Below are positions 43,976-56,336 of a stretch of 64,000 bases of DNA, piece after piece. The translations under genes and the position numbers were made by a program. The notes under the pieces were generated by a model. That model was given only the letters and a program-made list of their open reading frames with translations. It was not told the DNA's origin and did not search any database. Source of the stretch: Bryum argenteum. Its lineage: Eukaryota; Streptophyta; Bryopsida; Bryales; Bryaceae. Where the stretch lies: assembly GCA_037043015.1 (NCBI GenBank), contig CM073330.1:12728512-12792511 (forward strand). The letters run 5' to 3'. Position 1 is the stretch's first letter. Each line of letters begins with the position of its first letter.

Positions 43976-44746
43976 ATGGTGGCAGATCACTGGATCCATT
44001 CTGATGACCATGTCAAGTGGCTTTCTAGCCCATTACTTACTCAAGCTGCCATAGACTGGTTCAGTGGCAAGCTGCCAAAGAAAACATCGACATGGGTCAA
44101 GATAAGATATTTGAACTGGATCTTATATCGAATCAGAGTGGCGCCGAACTCTGATTACATGAAACGAAGATTACTGTTTCCGAGGATCGATGCAGCTTCG
44201 GGTCAGATACTCGTTTATTGGCAAAATCATTGCAATCATAGCCTTGTTAACGGAATCGTTGACAAGGTCGTTCACTTCGGGGACCCCGTTGGTTGGGGTG
44301 ATGGTGAAGTCTTTGATATGAGCAGAGCAGACAGTGAGCTCATTTTCATTGATCATTGTAATAGGCAGTGGTGTGCCAGTTGTATACATCTGGCAGGGAA
44401 TGCGCTACTGATGAGGTCTAAATTCAGGTGCTTTATAGGGGCAACCAAGTACATACTGAAATTCGATTCAGATGGTGTACATGGTTTTATGATTTGCATG
44501 AAGGCTAGTACAAGAGTATGTTTGGTCGCCCATGCCGGTGACCCTAAGACGTTCGCTAGAGTTTGTTACCTCTTAAGGTTCGTTGAAAACAACTTAGCCA
44601 ACTTCTCGATTACATCACACCCCTTGGAAGCACATGAGAACAAAAATGTGTCATACATGTTGAGTATTTCGGAGCTATTTGAGTGTGCTGTGAAGAATCC
44701 CAAGCCTTTGTTAATTGACTGTAGGAGGAGAATTCATTGGAGATAA
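43976..44746 (+). CDS. Orphan ORF, 256 residues
   Basis: An open frame from ATG at 43976 (MVADHWIHSDDHVKWLSSPL) to 44746, long for this sequence and with mixed, protein-like composition. It has several Cys and His (DHCNRQWCASCIHLAGN near residues 122-138) and a stretch VCLVAHAGDPKTFARVCYLL. I do not recognise a family; no signal peptide or membrane helix is evident. It could be a transposon accessory gene, a lineage-specific gene or the last exon of something larger. It lies alone between the element region and unannotated sequence. Confidence 0.35.
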   Translation: MVADHWIHSDDHVKWLSSPLLTQAAIDWFSGKLPKKTSTWVKIRYLNWILYRIRVAPNSDYMKRRLLFPRIDAASGQILVYWQNHCNHSLVNGIVDKVVHFGDPVGWGDGEVFDMSRADSELIFIDHCNRQWCASCIHLAGNALLMRSKFRCFIGATKYILKFDSDGVHGFMICMKASTRVCLVAHAGDPKTFARVCYLLRFVENNLANFSITSHPLEAHENKNVSYMLSISELFECAVKNPKPLLIDCRRRIHWR

Positions 44747-46537
44747 CAGCATTGAACAGTAGGGGTTCGACATCTGAGGTGAAAGAGAGGGAGAGGCTAT
44801 CTGTGCGAGGCGGAACTTGAGAGTGAGGAGGATTAGCGAGGGAAGTGAATTAGATTTGTGTTGATGTGCAGAGTGGTTGTTGATGATTTTGCGTTTGTTG
44901 ATCGAGCTGTGGAAGTTGATTTTCCGTTGGCATGTAGTGTAGAGTTACGACTTAGATTCAATCGGTTCTTGAGAGTTCGGGCCTCTCTGCTGTTCGGGAT
45001 CACTACTTGATATCCAGGGCTTTTTGAGAATTTTTGTTCTCTCAGTTTCTCGATGCTGTTGCATCCAAGCGTGATTCTGGGTAGCAAAGGCTATGGAGTT
45101 GTTCGTGCACGGATCTGTTGGATAATGTTACCCTAAACCCTAAACCGTTAGCCGAGGCCGAGCAAGGGGCCGTACAAGAAGTCCTGGGAAGTGCAATCTT
45201 CAAGCGGGTGGAGGAAAGCAGTGCGGCGACGGGGAGGGATCCATGGCGCCCATCATGAAGGTTTGCGCGGCGGAAGCCGTCCAGCTGCGCCCATTCCGCG
45301 TGTCCGTCGTCGCTCGCTTAAACCCGAGGCACGCACACAAGAGAGAAATAAGGGCTTGCTGTGTAATTCAATATACTAACACGCGACTGTCAATTTACAA
45401 AACAGAAGGTCGTCGATCAGAGAATAAGGCCAGCAGGGCCTCAAACAGGCTGAAATCGTCGTCATGAGGCGCGTAGAGATAGCAATTGGAGCACCAAACC
45501 TTAAAATCCTTCAAGGCACGCGCACAGATGGCCAGATTGTCGATAGATGGCGCTACCAGATGGCTCATCTGGGATTGCGTATAGCGTTGCTTGGAATCAA
45601 TCGCTATTGGGAATAGTCCATGCGAGGGTCTGCCCATGACATTCAAATTGGCTAATCGAGCACATGTGGTACGCGAAGGTGAAGAAAGGAGCTGAGGAAT
45701 AGTATGCCCCGTTTTTTGTGTTCTGCACAAAAAGCGCATATCTGAAGAAGAAACGCGATTCTACACAGCGGAGATCGGTGATATTCTGACGTACATACGT
45801 GCCCAAGGCATTATCCACCGCGATCTTGAGGTACTCCACATCGGTACTTGTTTATCGCAGTGTGCGATTTCTGACTGCATTTTTCAACTGCATAATTCCT
45901 TTGCCAAGGATGCCATCATTTCTCTGTTCCTAATTTACAAACTCAATTGCAAATACTCTATTAAGCAAGACCTGATATGTTCCATTTCCAGTTTACTAAG
46001 CTATGAAATTGTCCAAACTTTTATGAGATGATGTGGTCAAGCTTTTGTGAATTTTGACCGTACGGATTGAAAGATAAATGCAGTCGAAGTGTACGTTACG
46101 TGGGCCTTTAAGGGTTAAGAGTAAATACACACTACAAGCGTACAATCGATACGCACTACAAGCTTACCACCGATATTAGGGGAGAATAAGGAACAACTCA
46201 TCGCAAGCAAGCCATGTGTAAGAAAACTTCCATCCTATTAATTACAAATGCAGTGCCAAATTCATGACACCAAACAATATCATTTGGATTTCAAACTCTG
46301 CGTCGAACGTTTTCACAACCTAATGTGTCTCACCCTCACGTGTTATTCATGGCTGTCCGAGACCATGTTCAAAGAAATAAACGCAGGTACTACGATAAGT
46401 TCCGACTGAAAAAATCCCAGCCTCAAACCATCCCAACATATACGATTACTACTCACTCCAACAATATTTCATTCCAACGCCACATCTTCGTCCCAATGGC
46501 ATAAGAATGCAACAATGGTCATGAATCTCTCCACGCA
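44747..46537. other. Mostly unassigned; degenerate minus-strand ORF pair
   Basis: CCCTAAACCCTAAACC, a telomere-like word, occurs at about 45131. On the minus strand, 45839-45597 (EYLKIAVDNALGTYVRQNIT and ESRFFFRYALFVQNTK) and then 45739-45395 in another frame (SQMSHLVAPSIDNLAICARA and LKDFKVWCSNCYLYAPHDDD) read as one protein broken by a shift. I cannot name it. 45243-45467 (plus) is a short ORF without motif. 45900-46537 shows no gene apart from the ATG11 3' flank. Confidence 0.3.
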
Positions 46538-49289
46538 CTACAAATCAGGAACCATAGCAATTGTCGCCACATAATACTCAACGGCAGCCCATACGGGTTG
46601 TACGAGCCCCGACCCCGACCACCTCCCATCATCATCGTTCCACCACCATACTCGCTCCCCGGAAGGCTTCCATCCAACACGCCTCCGGAATCCAGTGGAG
46701 ACGGAGGTGCAGGACTTACCACCTTCCGGTCCACGATGTAAGGCGTACCGCTCGGCAGACCCTGCTCTTGGAACAACGCGATCGACTCTCCCGACAGGTA
46801 GTAGTGTGGGCAATTGTGATTGATGGCCTCGAAGTGCCCGTTCGCATTCGGCAGGAACACCGCCAGCCCATGAATCTCGAATCGAGTAAAGCAGATCTTC
46901 TCCGCGCTTGCCTGCAACGCCACCACACTTTAGAAATTGGCTTCATTCGGTGGCAGCAAGACGACTTTTATGTCCCCCACGTAACTTCAGAACCTAACTA
47001 ACACCCTTACTCATGCCGTGCCAGTGCAGATATTTCATGCCCTTCAAGTCATGCCTTACAGAGCTTAACTCTCTACTCATGCACCAATACCTCGCCCGAT
47101 GGACAATGCACTGCTGAGAACACAGAATCGTAATTCCCCATACACTAAGACTTGTGACACTCACACCTCGCCTTACTCCCTGTGCATGTTCTTGCTCACT
47201 CGCCCATTACTCCGCCCATGCTCAAGCAAGGGCATTCAACCGAATCCGAATATAACCTTGTGATGTCCATCACAAAGCCCCAGAGCATCGACGTCATCGT
47301 GTAAGGCGGGGCAAACCTGCCACCACTCCCCACTACGTCATCCGCTCCAGATAGTTAGAATAGACATGATCATGTATTTAAAATCCTGGACATGGATGTG
47401 TTCCTTGAAGGTCATAGAGGCATAGCATCTCTTTCAGTATAACTCCACCGAAAAACCTCACTCATACAACCAACCTCAACAAATGAACATCAACTAACAA
47501 CCTCTACGCCAGCATGTGTACCGCCCTGCAATAGCAACATGCATATTATAAAAATGGCAAGCATATTCGATAGAACATACTCGGCAGCCTAAACCAAACT
47601 TGTATAACCCACTTGTAGCGGCGAATAAAATGATAACAATTACTGACTGCTTTCCGCACCTTCATCCCCATCCACACCTGCAGATACCTCCTTTCTGGCT
47701 TCCACCATGCCAGCATCTGTAACAGATACTCCTCCTAAATCAACAACAAATGCGCGACATTCTTAGCACAATATACTAACATTATAGTGAAGGACTTCTT
47801 ATTCAGACAAAAAATGCAACCACGCAGAACTCAACATTAAGAATTTCCTTCAACTAGGATACCATGAATAAAACCTCAAATACATCATCCTCCATGGCAA
47901 ATTGCCGCATCATCTCTCCCCAAAGGACGCATAGACTCAAACAGGCAACAGGCTGCACAACAACCCCCAGGCAAGTCCATCGGCTCAGGAACCCCCAGTC
48001 ACCGCAGACGTCTCAGAAGACTCCCCATCCTCCTCTCTTCTGCCCTCACCTTGCTCCAATTCTCCCCGACCCCCACTTTCGTGCCGGCTCCGCTCACGCC
48101 GTTCATACTTCTGCAGTTGCGTGTACTGCTCGGCCATTCGCTGTTCCAGCTCTCGTATGCGCTTCTCATACGAGTTACATTGCCCCTGTTCACATAACGA
48201 ATTTTGCTCTACTTTTAATCCAAGCTTCTCAAGTATCACAAACATATCACGGAGCAGACATTGTCCAAAGGCAATGAAATAACCCCTCCGCGAAACCTGC
48301 ATCACCCATCCGAAATTTCTTTGCTATCCTACAAATCACAACCAATCCAACCTGAGCAGTGTCCTACGAAAAAAAAGGCCCCAGCTACGCAACATACCTG
48401 CCGCACCGACAGCATCTCCAACAAATGCTTCGCATATTCGTCTTTTAATTGCAGAGCTTCCGACGTCTTCTGGGCTGCGATTTGAGTTCTTCCACCCCTC
48501 TCCAACTCAGCACTTTTCTCTGGCTCTTGACTGTCACCGGCCCCTTCCTCCAGTTCGTGGTCCGGATCCAGATTGCACAGCATCGCTATTGCTGACGCCA
48601 GCTCCGACTTCAGCCATGCGTTCTCCACTTCCAACTTGCTCGTACCTGCTATCTCATCACCCCCACTGTCCTCGTCATTGCCGTCATCCTCCTCCTCATC
48701 CCTGCTGTCCGCAGTACCCTGAGACCCCCCTGCAACGCAATCAACAAAGCAAGAAGGTTATAAATATCTTTGCACTTCGCTCCCGCTCGCTGAATACACA
48801 ATTCTGTTTATTCGCAATCGTGATCTCAGCAACCTGCTCACGGATCTAGACTGCAACAAGCCGGATACGAGTTCCTCACCATTGATAACACAATCATACC
48901 AACAACTCTAACTCGTACTTTAGATCAAAACATGTAAGTGCAACAGAGGCAAAACGTAACACCAAAACATGAGCAAATATCTCCGCACCTGATGACTGAA
49001 AGCCACTCGACACAGAGCGAGACCCGCCTCTCATCTTCTGGTCTGGCGCTCTCATCAGCCGTCCTACTAACGACTCTGGAGCATACCGCTCCACATCATT
49101 TATGTCGATGTCCAGCAGGTTCGTGTCGAAAGGAGCGATATTGACAATGCACTGACTCGGATTCTCGAACAGACCCATCGCCTGCAGCACCTCCCTGTGT
49201 ATGTACATGCTTTGAACCCGAAGAAACACTTCACGCCGGGCAACCTCCGCCTCCCTCTTACTTGCAAGCTTCTCGGCCAGCTGCCCGGC
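46538..49289 (-). pseudogene. ATG11: ATG11 C-terminal fragment (autophagy scaffold)
   Basis: Exon pieces, 5' to 3': 49289-48989 (LASKREAEVARREVFLRVQS, FENPSQCIVNIAPFDTNLLD, INDVERYAPESLVG); 48729-48398 (ENAWLKSELASAIAML, KTSEALQLKDEYAKHLLEML); 48185-about 48000 (QCNSYEKRIRELEQRMAEQY); 46911-46538 (EKICFTRFEIHGLAVFLPNA, AINHNCPHYYLSGESIALFQ, YNPYGLPL, EYYVATIAMVPDL). The first three join in frame at GT-AG sites. These are the C-terminal coiled coil and claw domain of plant ATG11, which links the ATG1 kinase complex to selective autophagy. The 5' half is absent: upstream of 49330 lies the nsLTP duplication block. The final EYYVATIAM needs a one-base shift after GLPL, and the long coiled region before the last exon is not found. 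It is therefore a truncated, probably non-functional copy. Confidence 0.85.
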
Positions 49290-49429
49290 CTGCACAATCG
49301 CCGCATTGTCATTAATCAGTACCTACCACATGATCGTTTCCAAAACTCAACAAGGATTCCCGAATTACTAAAGGGATTTGTAAATGTTCAACTGCGGTCA
49401 ACTCCGAAATGCAGTCTTGATTGCTAAAG

Positions 49430-50267
49430 GGATTTGTAAATGGTGTACGAAAGTAGTTGAGGGCTTTGAAAGAGATTTCTTCACAGCTTGTAATCTGGTA
49501 GTAATAGTGTTGTGAGATATCGACAATTATTAGTTTATGCCATTTGTAAAATGGCGTCAGCAAGGAAAGAGAATTTAGCAATTCTTCAACATTTATCCCG
49601 AACCGAAAGCCCAGATTTGAAAAAATATTTGATGATTGGCGTCGCTTGTTGTATGAGACACAAATCCCAATCATCAAATATGACGCCAATCGAGAAGCAT
49701 ATTGGGTATTGTGTCTCATACAACAAGCGACGCCAATCTGGCGAAATGGCAATGGACCCTTGAATACGAAAGGATTTCACGGCCACCATTATGTAAGTGT
49801 AGTGTGCTGGCCACTGAGGACTTACTTCACCTTTGTGCTGAGGTTTACTCCTGTGGCTCGTGATATGTCATTAAAAGAATATGCAAATCACCTCAGGATA
49901 TGGAAGGCTTCTGAGTGTGATACAGTCGACATAAGTGATGACTGCATCTCAAAAATTTCAATGATGTAATAAAAAAATCCTTTCCCGGAAGTATAAAGAA
50001 ACAAATGCAAAAAGTGCAGGTCACACATCAAGCAATAATCGCAGTGCAATTTTCGGGAAGTTGAAGTACATTCTGAAATTGATACAATGTTCACTTGAGG
50101 TGTGTGTTGATTGAACGAAAATGCAAGTACAGCATTACACTGTGCTCTGAATACATCTAAGCAATGTCTCGAAGATTCATTTGTAAATGTTAGCTACTCA
50201 GCAATTTAGATTCAATGTCAACGCCATTCCTGGGCTTCCCTGAGCTAATCTAGAGCAGGGGCTCCAT
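49430..50267. repeat. Duplicated block B (pair of 18.4-19.3 kb)
   Basis: High-identity match to block A, continuing without a break into nsLTP 4. It also contains a local inverted repeat: 49612-49665 (ATTTGATGATTGGCGTCGC) is repeated inverted at 49665-49735. No gene of its own. Its left edge (about 49340-49430) is where the ATG11 fragment is cut off. Confidence 0.85.
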
Positions 50268-50703
50268 TCAGCTTCCGGGGACACGAATACCTGCAGCGCA
50301 CATTTCCTTCACACGATCAGCAAATGAAGGTGTTTGTGCGTCGAAGTTCTGGGGATTAAGATTGACAATGATCGAGTGGGTAGGTACCTTGGCAGACGAA
50401 GCCTTTGGGGACGGCGATGCGGCACTTCTGAGGGATGCCCAGGGCAATGCGAGGCACCACGCCCTGCCTCCTCGCCATCGAGCTGGCCACCAGAGAGCAC
50501 AAACACTTGGCTCCTGCACTGCCCTGCCCCATCTTGGCCACGTTCGTGCAGCACTGCTTGGACGGCATCACGGCCGCATTCTTGCTGGCCGCCATGCACG
50601 GCAGCAACTGGAGGATGTCGCAGCCTGCCGCCTCGGTCTTGGAAGTCAAGTCCGACGCTACCAGCATCACCACGCACAGCACAATTGCTACCTGGAGCTT
50701 CAT
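50268..50703 (-). CDS. Nonspecific lipid-transfer protein 4 (2 exons)
   Basis: The start at 50703 gives MKLQVAIVLCVVMLVAS, a signal peptide, then GCDILQLLPC, QCCTNVAKMGQG, KCLCSLVAS and QKCRIAVPKGFVC: the full 8-Cys set with the same spacing as genes 1 and 2. Exon 1 is 50703-50388, ending CAAG at a GTACCT donor. The intron is 50387-50291 (97 bp, acceptor CTGCAG). Exon 2 is 50290-50268 (GIRVPGS, stop). Unspliced translation would end at 50356 without the conserved tail. A TATATA box lies about 126 bp upstream. It is an intact secreted lipid carrier by sequence and the closest relative of the truncated copy at 19.3 kb. Confidence 0.92.
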
Positions 50704-52200
50704 GATGCACTTCAATTAAACCAGCTAGATGATCACACAAGTGAGGCGAGAATCTGGTGCACTTCAAGAGAGCGTAGAGCGAGTGCTGATTGTGGTGAAG
50801 ATTGAAGAATGATGTGAGGACGCAAGCTTATATAGAATGCAGCTATGGCAGGGGCTTCGAGGATTTGTGAAGTGGGTGCAGCTAATCTTCAAATGTTGAC
50901 TTTGAGCTCCATGAAGGCAGTCGGGAAGCAGTAGCTGATGCGCCTCCAATTGAGGCTGTCAGATTATCGCAAAGTCCTGCTAGTTGACTACAGTTTAGCT
51001 GGGCATTCTGTTTTATTGATGTGCATTCACGGCTGCGTCACTGACATTACGTTGCAGATGCAGTTACTCTGGTACGAGTCCCCTTTCAGCCGTCAAAATT
51101 GTTAGCATTTCGGACTTAACCCTTATAAGTCCCTTGGGGATAGTATGTACGATGTCGTATAATTAGGATTTGCTATCAACAAGAAACTCTAAACGGAATC
51201 GTAATAGCACACTAGAACCGCATTAATTCAAATGTCAACTTCTTCTTTGAACTCAAACCCATTAAAGGTGTGCATTCACTCCAAATACAACCAAAATACA
51301 CCGTATTCTACTGGTCGCCACGGCACGCTCAGACCTTTAAGGGTTAACCTTTAAGGGTTATCATGGAAGAGACACTACCTTGGCGAATTGCAAGTTCAAA
51401 TGGGTAAAGTAGTTCCTTAACTTTTGTAGTTAGCTCATTTGGCTTCTAAAACGATAGTTGTTTAGACAAGGTGATCTGTCCAAGATGCACCTTAATATGT
51501 GATACATGTGCAATAACTATGACTTTTCTAATCTTAATCGATTCTCACCTTGGTGATCCTCTCAGAATAATTTGTACATCCCTTCAATGTGATTCTTTCG
51601 ATGTGGTGCTCGTTATTATCATGTATTTAGCGGGCACAAAAGCTGCACATGTGAATCAAGGTTCTTATTAATGTCAGTAGTTATCTTGAAGTTTTCCATA
51701 CTCACATTTGTACAACAAGATTGATTTTACCATCCTTATTAAAGATGTTATATGGATTGTGTAGATTTATGGTGTTGAAGCAAGCTAAGACGATTGTTAT
51801 AAAATAGGGCATTCATGGAAATGTGAAGATGGTGAATCTATTTTCATTTTTGGCAATATAAATCATTGTAGCAATGGCAAGGTGAAGTGAATTGAGCCGC
51901 CATTTGAGAGAGCCGCCATTTGAGAGTATCAGGTGCTTTTCTTCTAATACAACTCAGTGCGTAAGTTTTAGAAGAACTCTACTTTGTAGTAATCTTTCAT
52001 ATGTTCACCCGGAAGGCAATTAACTGAATGGCGCACCCATTTTAATTATTTAATCAAATCCTTGAAGACAATTTTGCAGGTACGAATTCCATCGAATTCC
52101 ATCGAATTCCATCGTATAGATAATTTAATACGGCCATGGCACTCTCCACACAAGCACGGCAAAACCTATCAACGCAACATTGCATCGATTATAATGGTCT
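50704..52200. repeat. Upstream flank of nsLTP 4, paralogous to 15.7-16.9 kb
   Basis: Promoter-proximal 50730-50970 is nearly identical to the nsLTP 2 promoter, including TATATA at 50829-50834. Similarity fades and resumes to about 51950. The tandem word CCTTTAAGGGTTA occurs twice near 51340, and CGAATTCCATC occurs three times at 52083-52115. No gene seen. Confidence 0.65.
50829..50834 (-). promoter_or_regulatory. TATA box of nsLTP gene 4
   Basis: CTATATAAGC on the minus strand, in the same context as the box at 15760-15765 and about 126 bp from the start codon. Confidence 0.7.
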
Positions 52201-55200
52201 GTCTTTTTTGTAAATTTAGATGAAGCCCGTAGGGAACCTTACTAGTTAGGGTGGTAACTAACAACATCGAATGTAATCAATTAAAAATATTTTGTTGTAG
52301 TCATCTAAATTGACATTTAGACTTTACCTTTAAAAATCTCCAAGCGTTTCCTCGACCTCCAAAACCAAAAACTGCCATTTTTCACCCCTGTTGGAAAATG
52401 AGGAAATGGAGAAACTTTTTTTTTTTTGGTTTTCAACTTTGAACCCTAAGATCTTGTACCTAACTTGTACACAAATGATTGGTGAAAATTTCAACCTTCG
52501 GATGTTTTTCATTTGTGAGATCCTAACAATCAAAGTTTGTCCAACACTTTTTTTGTTGTTGTCTGAGAGGCATTGTCTAAATGGTGCCAAGGGCAACTTG
52601 ATGATTGTTACTCCAATCATTTTTACCTCATTTTTTTCCAAATAGGTAATCAAGTTGGATACCCTCATGCAAAAGTTTAGAGACTCATTATATGTTTTTG
52701 ACCTTCATGTAAATGATTTTCTGAAAGAAGGTCTAAAAAAAGCAATACAATAAAACAAGCACCACATATGATGTCTTAAGCTCAAGAAAATTTTGGACGG
52801 TGAGTAGGTGCCTTTATGAGTATTAATCTTTCAGAGAGAATTATTGAAAGAGAGAATTGTAAAATTATTAGAAATTGTGAAAATTGTTTTTGAAAGTTTT
52901 GGAGGTTGCCCTTGTAAAATTGGTAAATTTTCTTACTTTGGTCACTTTGGAATTTGAATGGTAATTTTGGTAATGAACATATTTTCAAAATAGAAAAGCT
53001 TAATTTAAATTGCATGTTTTGGACTTGAAACCTAAAATTTCTAAATGAGGGTTTTCAAATTAAAATTTGGCTTTGCAAATTACACCACATACACATAATA
53101 GTATAGAGAGCACCTAGTAAAAATCTTAGGCAATAATATCAATTTAAACCCCTTTAACCCCTAAAGGCCCGAAGAGTTTGAAGAAAAACTTAGATGTGTT
53201 ATAAAATATGGATTCGGTAACCCTTATGAAGTAGCGCTCCAAAGATAGTATAAAGACCTTAAACCCTAAATTAGATCTATACGGTTACATTTCCTAAAAT
53301 AAGTAAGATTTGTTTCAAAATCAATTAAAGAGAGTACAACTTTGAAAATCAATATAAAATGTAATTTCTATTATTAGTAATTGGAAATTGCTATGATTGG
53401 CTAAAATCACATATTATATGATAAAATGGAGAGAGGCCACAAGTAACCTATGAGGAACCTTATTAGTTTCCCAAAATAGTAAGTTTTCTTACACTAAGAA
53501 AACTTTGCCCTGTTTGTGTTTGTAGGCTTATTATGAACAATCTATGAATTCAAACAAGGTTCTGTAGATTGGATGTGGTTCTCAACTTACCAAACTTCTA
53601 GAATATTAAAAAAAACTCCAAAAAAAGTCTTTTTTTGTCCAGGTACAGCTCCTCAAAATTTGGGTCGACCATAAAATGGTTGATTGGGCTCTTAGGGGTT
53701 AAAAGAGCTGCCCAAAATCTCATTGATAACCAAATTGATTTTTCTAGATTTGTAAAAGTTAAGCCTATGGGGGCTATTGCGACCAAGCACTGTTCATGTG
53801 GCGAGTTTTTCGTAGCACATGAATCTATTGCACAATTCTACCAACAACCATTTCACAAACTTTAAACTAGATATGAAATAAATTTCAATTATGATATCAT
53901 GTCTTGTACTCTTGTCAGTAACTTGTAACTTAACCCCTAATGTCGAAAAGAGCCCAAAACGGGTTGTATATTTACTATATTAGCTTGTATGAAATACAAA
54001 ATTTTTGCGGAGTTTTTCATAGCTTTCCGAAAAGTCATTTCATGCTTCAAAATTTCTCATACTTGAGGAAATATTCTTGGTCAAAGTTTGAAAATACTAT
54101 TTGAAATCTGTGCAAAACTGAGGTATATTCTCGTTTATCCTCAAAACCTTACCAAAGTAAATAATATCGCAGGAACTCCAAAACTTCACCAGAAATTGAG
54201 ATTTTACTTTTTTTCAAGTTTGTTTTTGGTAGTTGGTGAAATAAGGTTTTCAAGCAAAATCCCGCCCTTAGGATCTTTCATCTAATTATTCTTCACATGC
54301 CATTATTAACATCAAAGAAGGGCCTTTGAATTTGAATTTTAGCATACCTCCATCTGAAACATAGATATGTTCCTAACTCACTAGGGGTCATGAATTTGAA
54401 GAGCCACATTTCAAATTTACTCTTGAGATTGGTTTTTTGAGCTTATACAAACCTTCAAAACTATTTTGCACCAAGTGAAAAATAAATAAAAAATCAACTT
54501 TGAATGCTGCGATCTAACAATTGGTAAGGAATTTGGAACTAAGTTTCGGTACATAATTACATACATGGACACGTTAGGGATAAGATCTTATGGTTACATA
54601 CCCGAGATTACAATTACATTTTCATCTTGCGGGTGGAAGCACACTAGGGTGGATCAAAAAGTACATTAGGGGCCCCTCTAAATCATGTAAATTTGCTTGT
54701 TCAATGGCCTTTCTTGGACCCCTCTACATCTTAAAGTACTAATTCTTTTTAGGGTTTAGGTAAAAAGAGTGATGGAGTGTGCAAATCACTTGACAAATTT
54801 TTTCAAAAATATTAGGAACATATTGTAATTTGCACTTCTTGCTTCTCAGAAAAGTACGTTACAGCAGTCAAAAATGTTACAAAGTACTCCAATTTGGTAA
54901 GATTTGAGTTGCAAAGTAAGATTTGAGTACAAAAATAAATATATGGTTATAGAGAGCACCTTCTAAGGTAACATATGTTGTATCATTACTTTCCAAAAAC
55001 TCATCCTTTCCTTACATTTTTTAGCGGTCAAAGGGCAAAATTTTTGACATGATGTGATTTAGTCAAAATTAAAATTTTTAGGTGGATTTTTGTGCATTCC
55101 ACCATATTCATACAATCCCTCCGTGGGGCATTTGTACCAACTCATTGTTTTTGGCACCAAAGGCTACTTCCAGGAATCAAGATATAGTACGTAGCATGTA

Positions 55201-56336
55201 CTCTTTGTACAATATTAAAAACTTTCGATGGGGATAATTGTCATTATTGTGACTTTTATCGTTGGCCCACAACCAAGTCTAGTAGTCCCCTTAATTCTCT
55301 TTATTCACTATGATTTTTAACACTCAATGCTTCTTCTAAACCTTGTTTATTTGCAAATTAAGATTTCTAGTACCTAAAGTACCCATCAAAATTGGGCGTT
55401 GATTTTTGGTACTTCTTGAGTACAAAACCCCAATTCCGTTAAAATGACATTATTCTGGTAAAATGGCACACCTCAACTTTATGAACTGTAGCTCAAAAAC
55501 CATGTGATATAAGAGAATTTTAAGGTGATATTAGGGAAAATAAGTGACAAAGTATAGAAAGAAGTGATATTAAAAAAAAAATTGTGATATTACAGAATAT
55601 ACCATTTTATATGAGCACAAATGTAAGATCTAGTGTGACAAAATGGCACATGGCATAGTGCCATTTTAACGGAATGGGGGTTACAAGTACTTGTCCAAAA
55701 GTGATCCACCCTAGTAACTATGCTTCTACCCTTGCATAGAGAGAGGGTGGTTTTGAGGAGTTATGGCACTTTTAGGGGCTTTCGACTTTAGGGGTTGATG
55801 TATGATAGACTCAATTATACGGAAAGTGCTATCAGAGATTCCCACATGACTCTGAGTATTCTCTTGAAGCCTCCTCCAGGGGTTGAGGAATACAACTCTT
55901 AACAATGAGTGAAGTTAAGCATGGTCGGCAATACTCGATAAACTTTATTATTTACTGAAGAATCAGGACTGTAATTCTTCAGTTTCTTTATGTGCAGCTC
56001 CTACCAGTTTTTGATGCAGGGGGCACCGCTAACATCCTCTCCAAGATCATTTGGGAACCACACGGAAAGTCGGAAACAGTGAAATCTCTCAAACTACTGA
56101 TACTGTATACATATGTGCCTCCTTGAACTGCAAGATAGTGGGAATCTGGATGATTCTAAAATTATGCTATATCAAAATTTAAGCTATCCAGAGTCCTCAT
56201 GCCTATTGGAAATATGAACGAGCTTCCTCAAACCTGCGAAGAAGCATAACACGGAATTCAACGTACAGTTGTCGGACTGTGAGTTCCAAGTCGTTAGTGG
56301 TCGAATTGATCGAAGATCGCCGGCGAGTTCAGAGAT
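52201..56336. other. AT-rich intergenic with dispersed-repeat remnants
   Basis: No gene recognised. 53225-53315 is the inverted partner of 32868-32955. 54165-54355 is similar to 57735-57925 in direct orientation (GCAGGAACT, GGGCCTTTGAA, TTTTAGCATACCTCCAT), so both belong to one dispersed repeat. ORFs at 52330-52668 and 53635-53865 lack motifs. A MITE lies at 55431-55676. Confidence 0.5.
55431..55676. mobile_element. MITE copy 6, inverted orientation
   Basis: Ends AATTCCGTTAAAATGACAT (left) and GTGCCATTTTAACGGAAT (right), with the same interior as the copies at 0.5-5 kb and 17.7 kb but reversed (AAATGGCACACCTCAAC near the left end). Confidence 0.75.

Noticed and set aside
45131-45147. Telomere array (CCCTAAACCCTAAACC)
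   Set aside because: Only two to three units; interstitial words of this kind are common in plant DNA.
46130-46175. CACTACAAGC words as a possible CACTA end near the ATG11 fragment
   Set aside because: Two direct copies are present, but no inverted partner with subterminal repeats or 3-bp duplication was found to the right.
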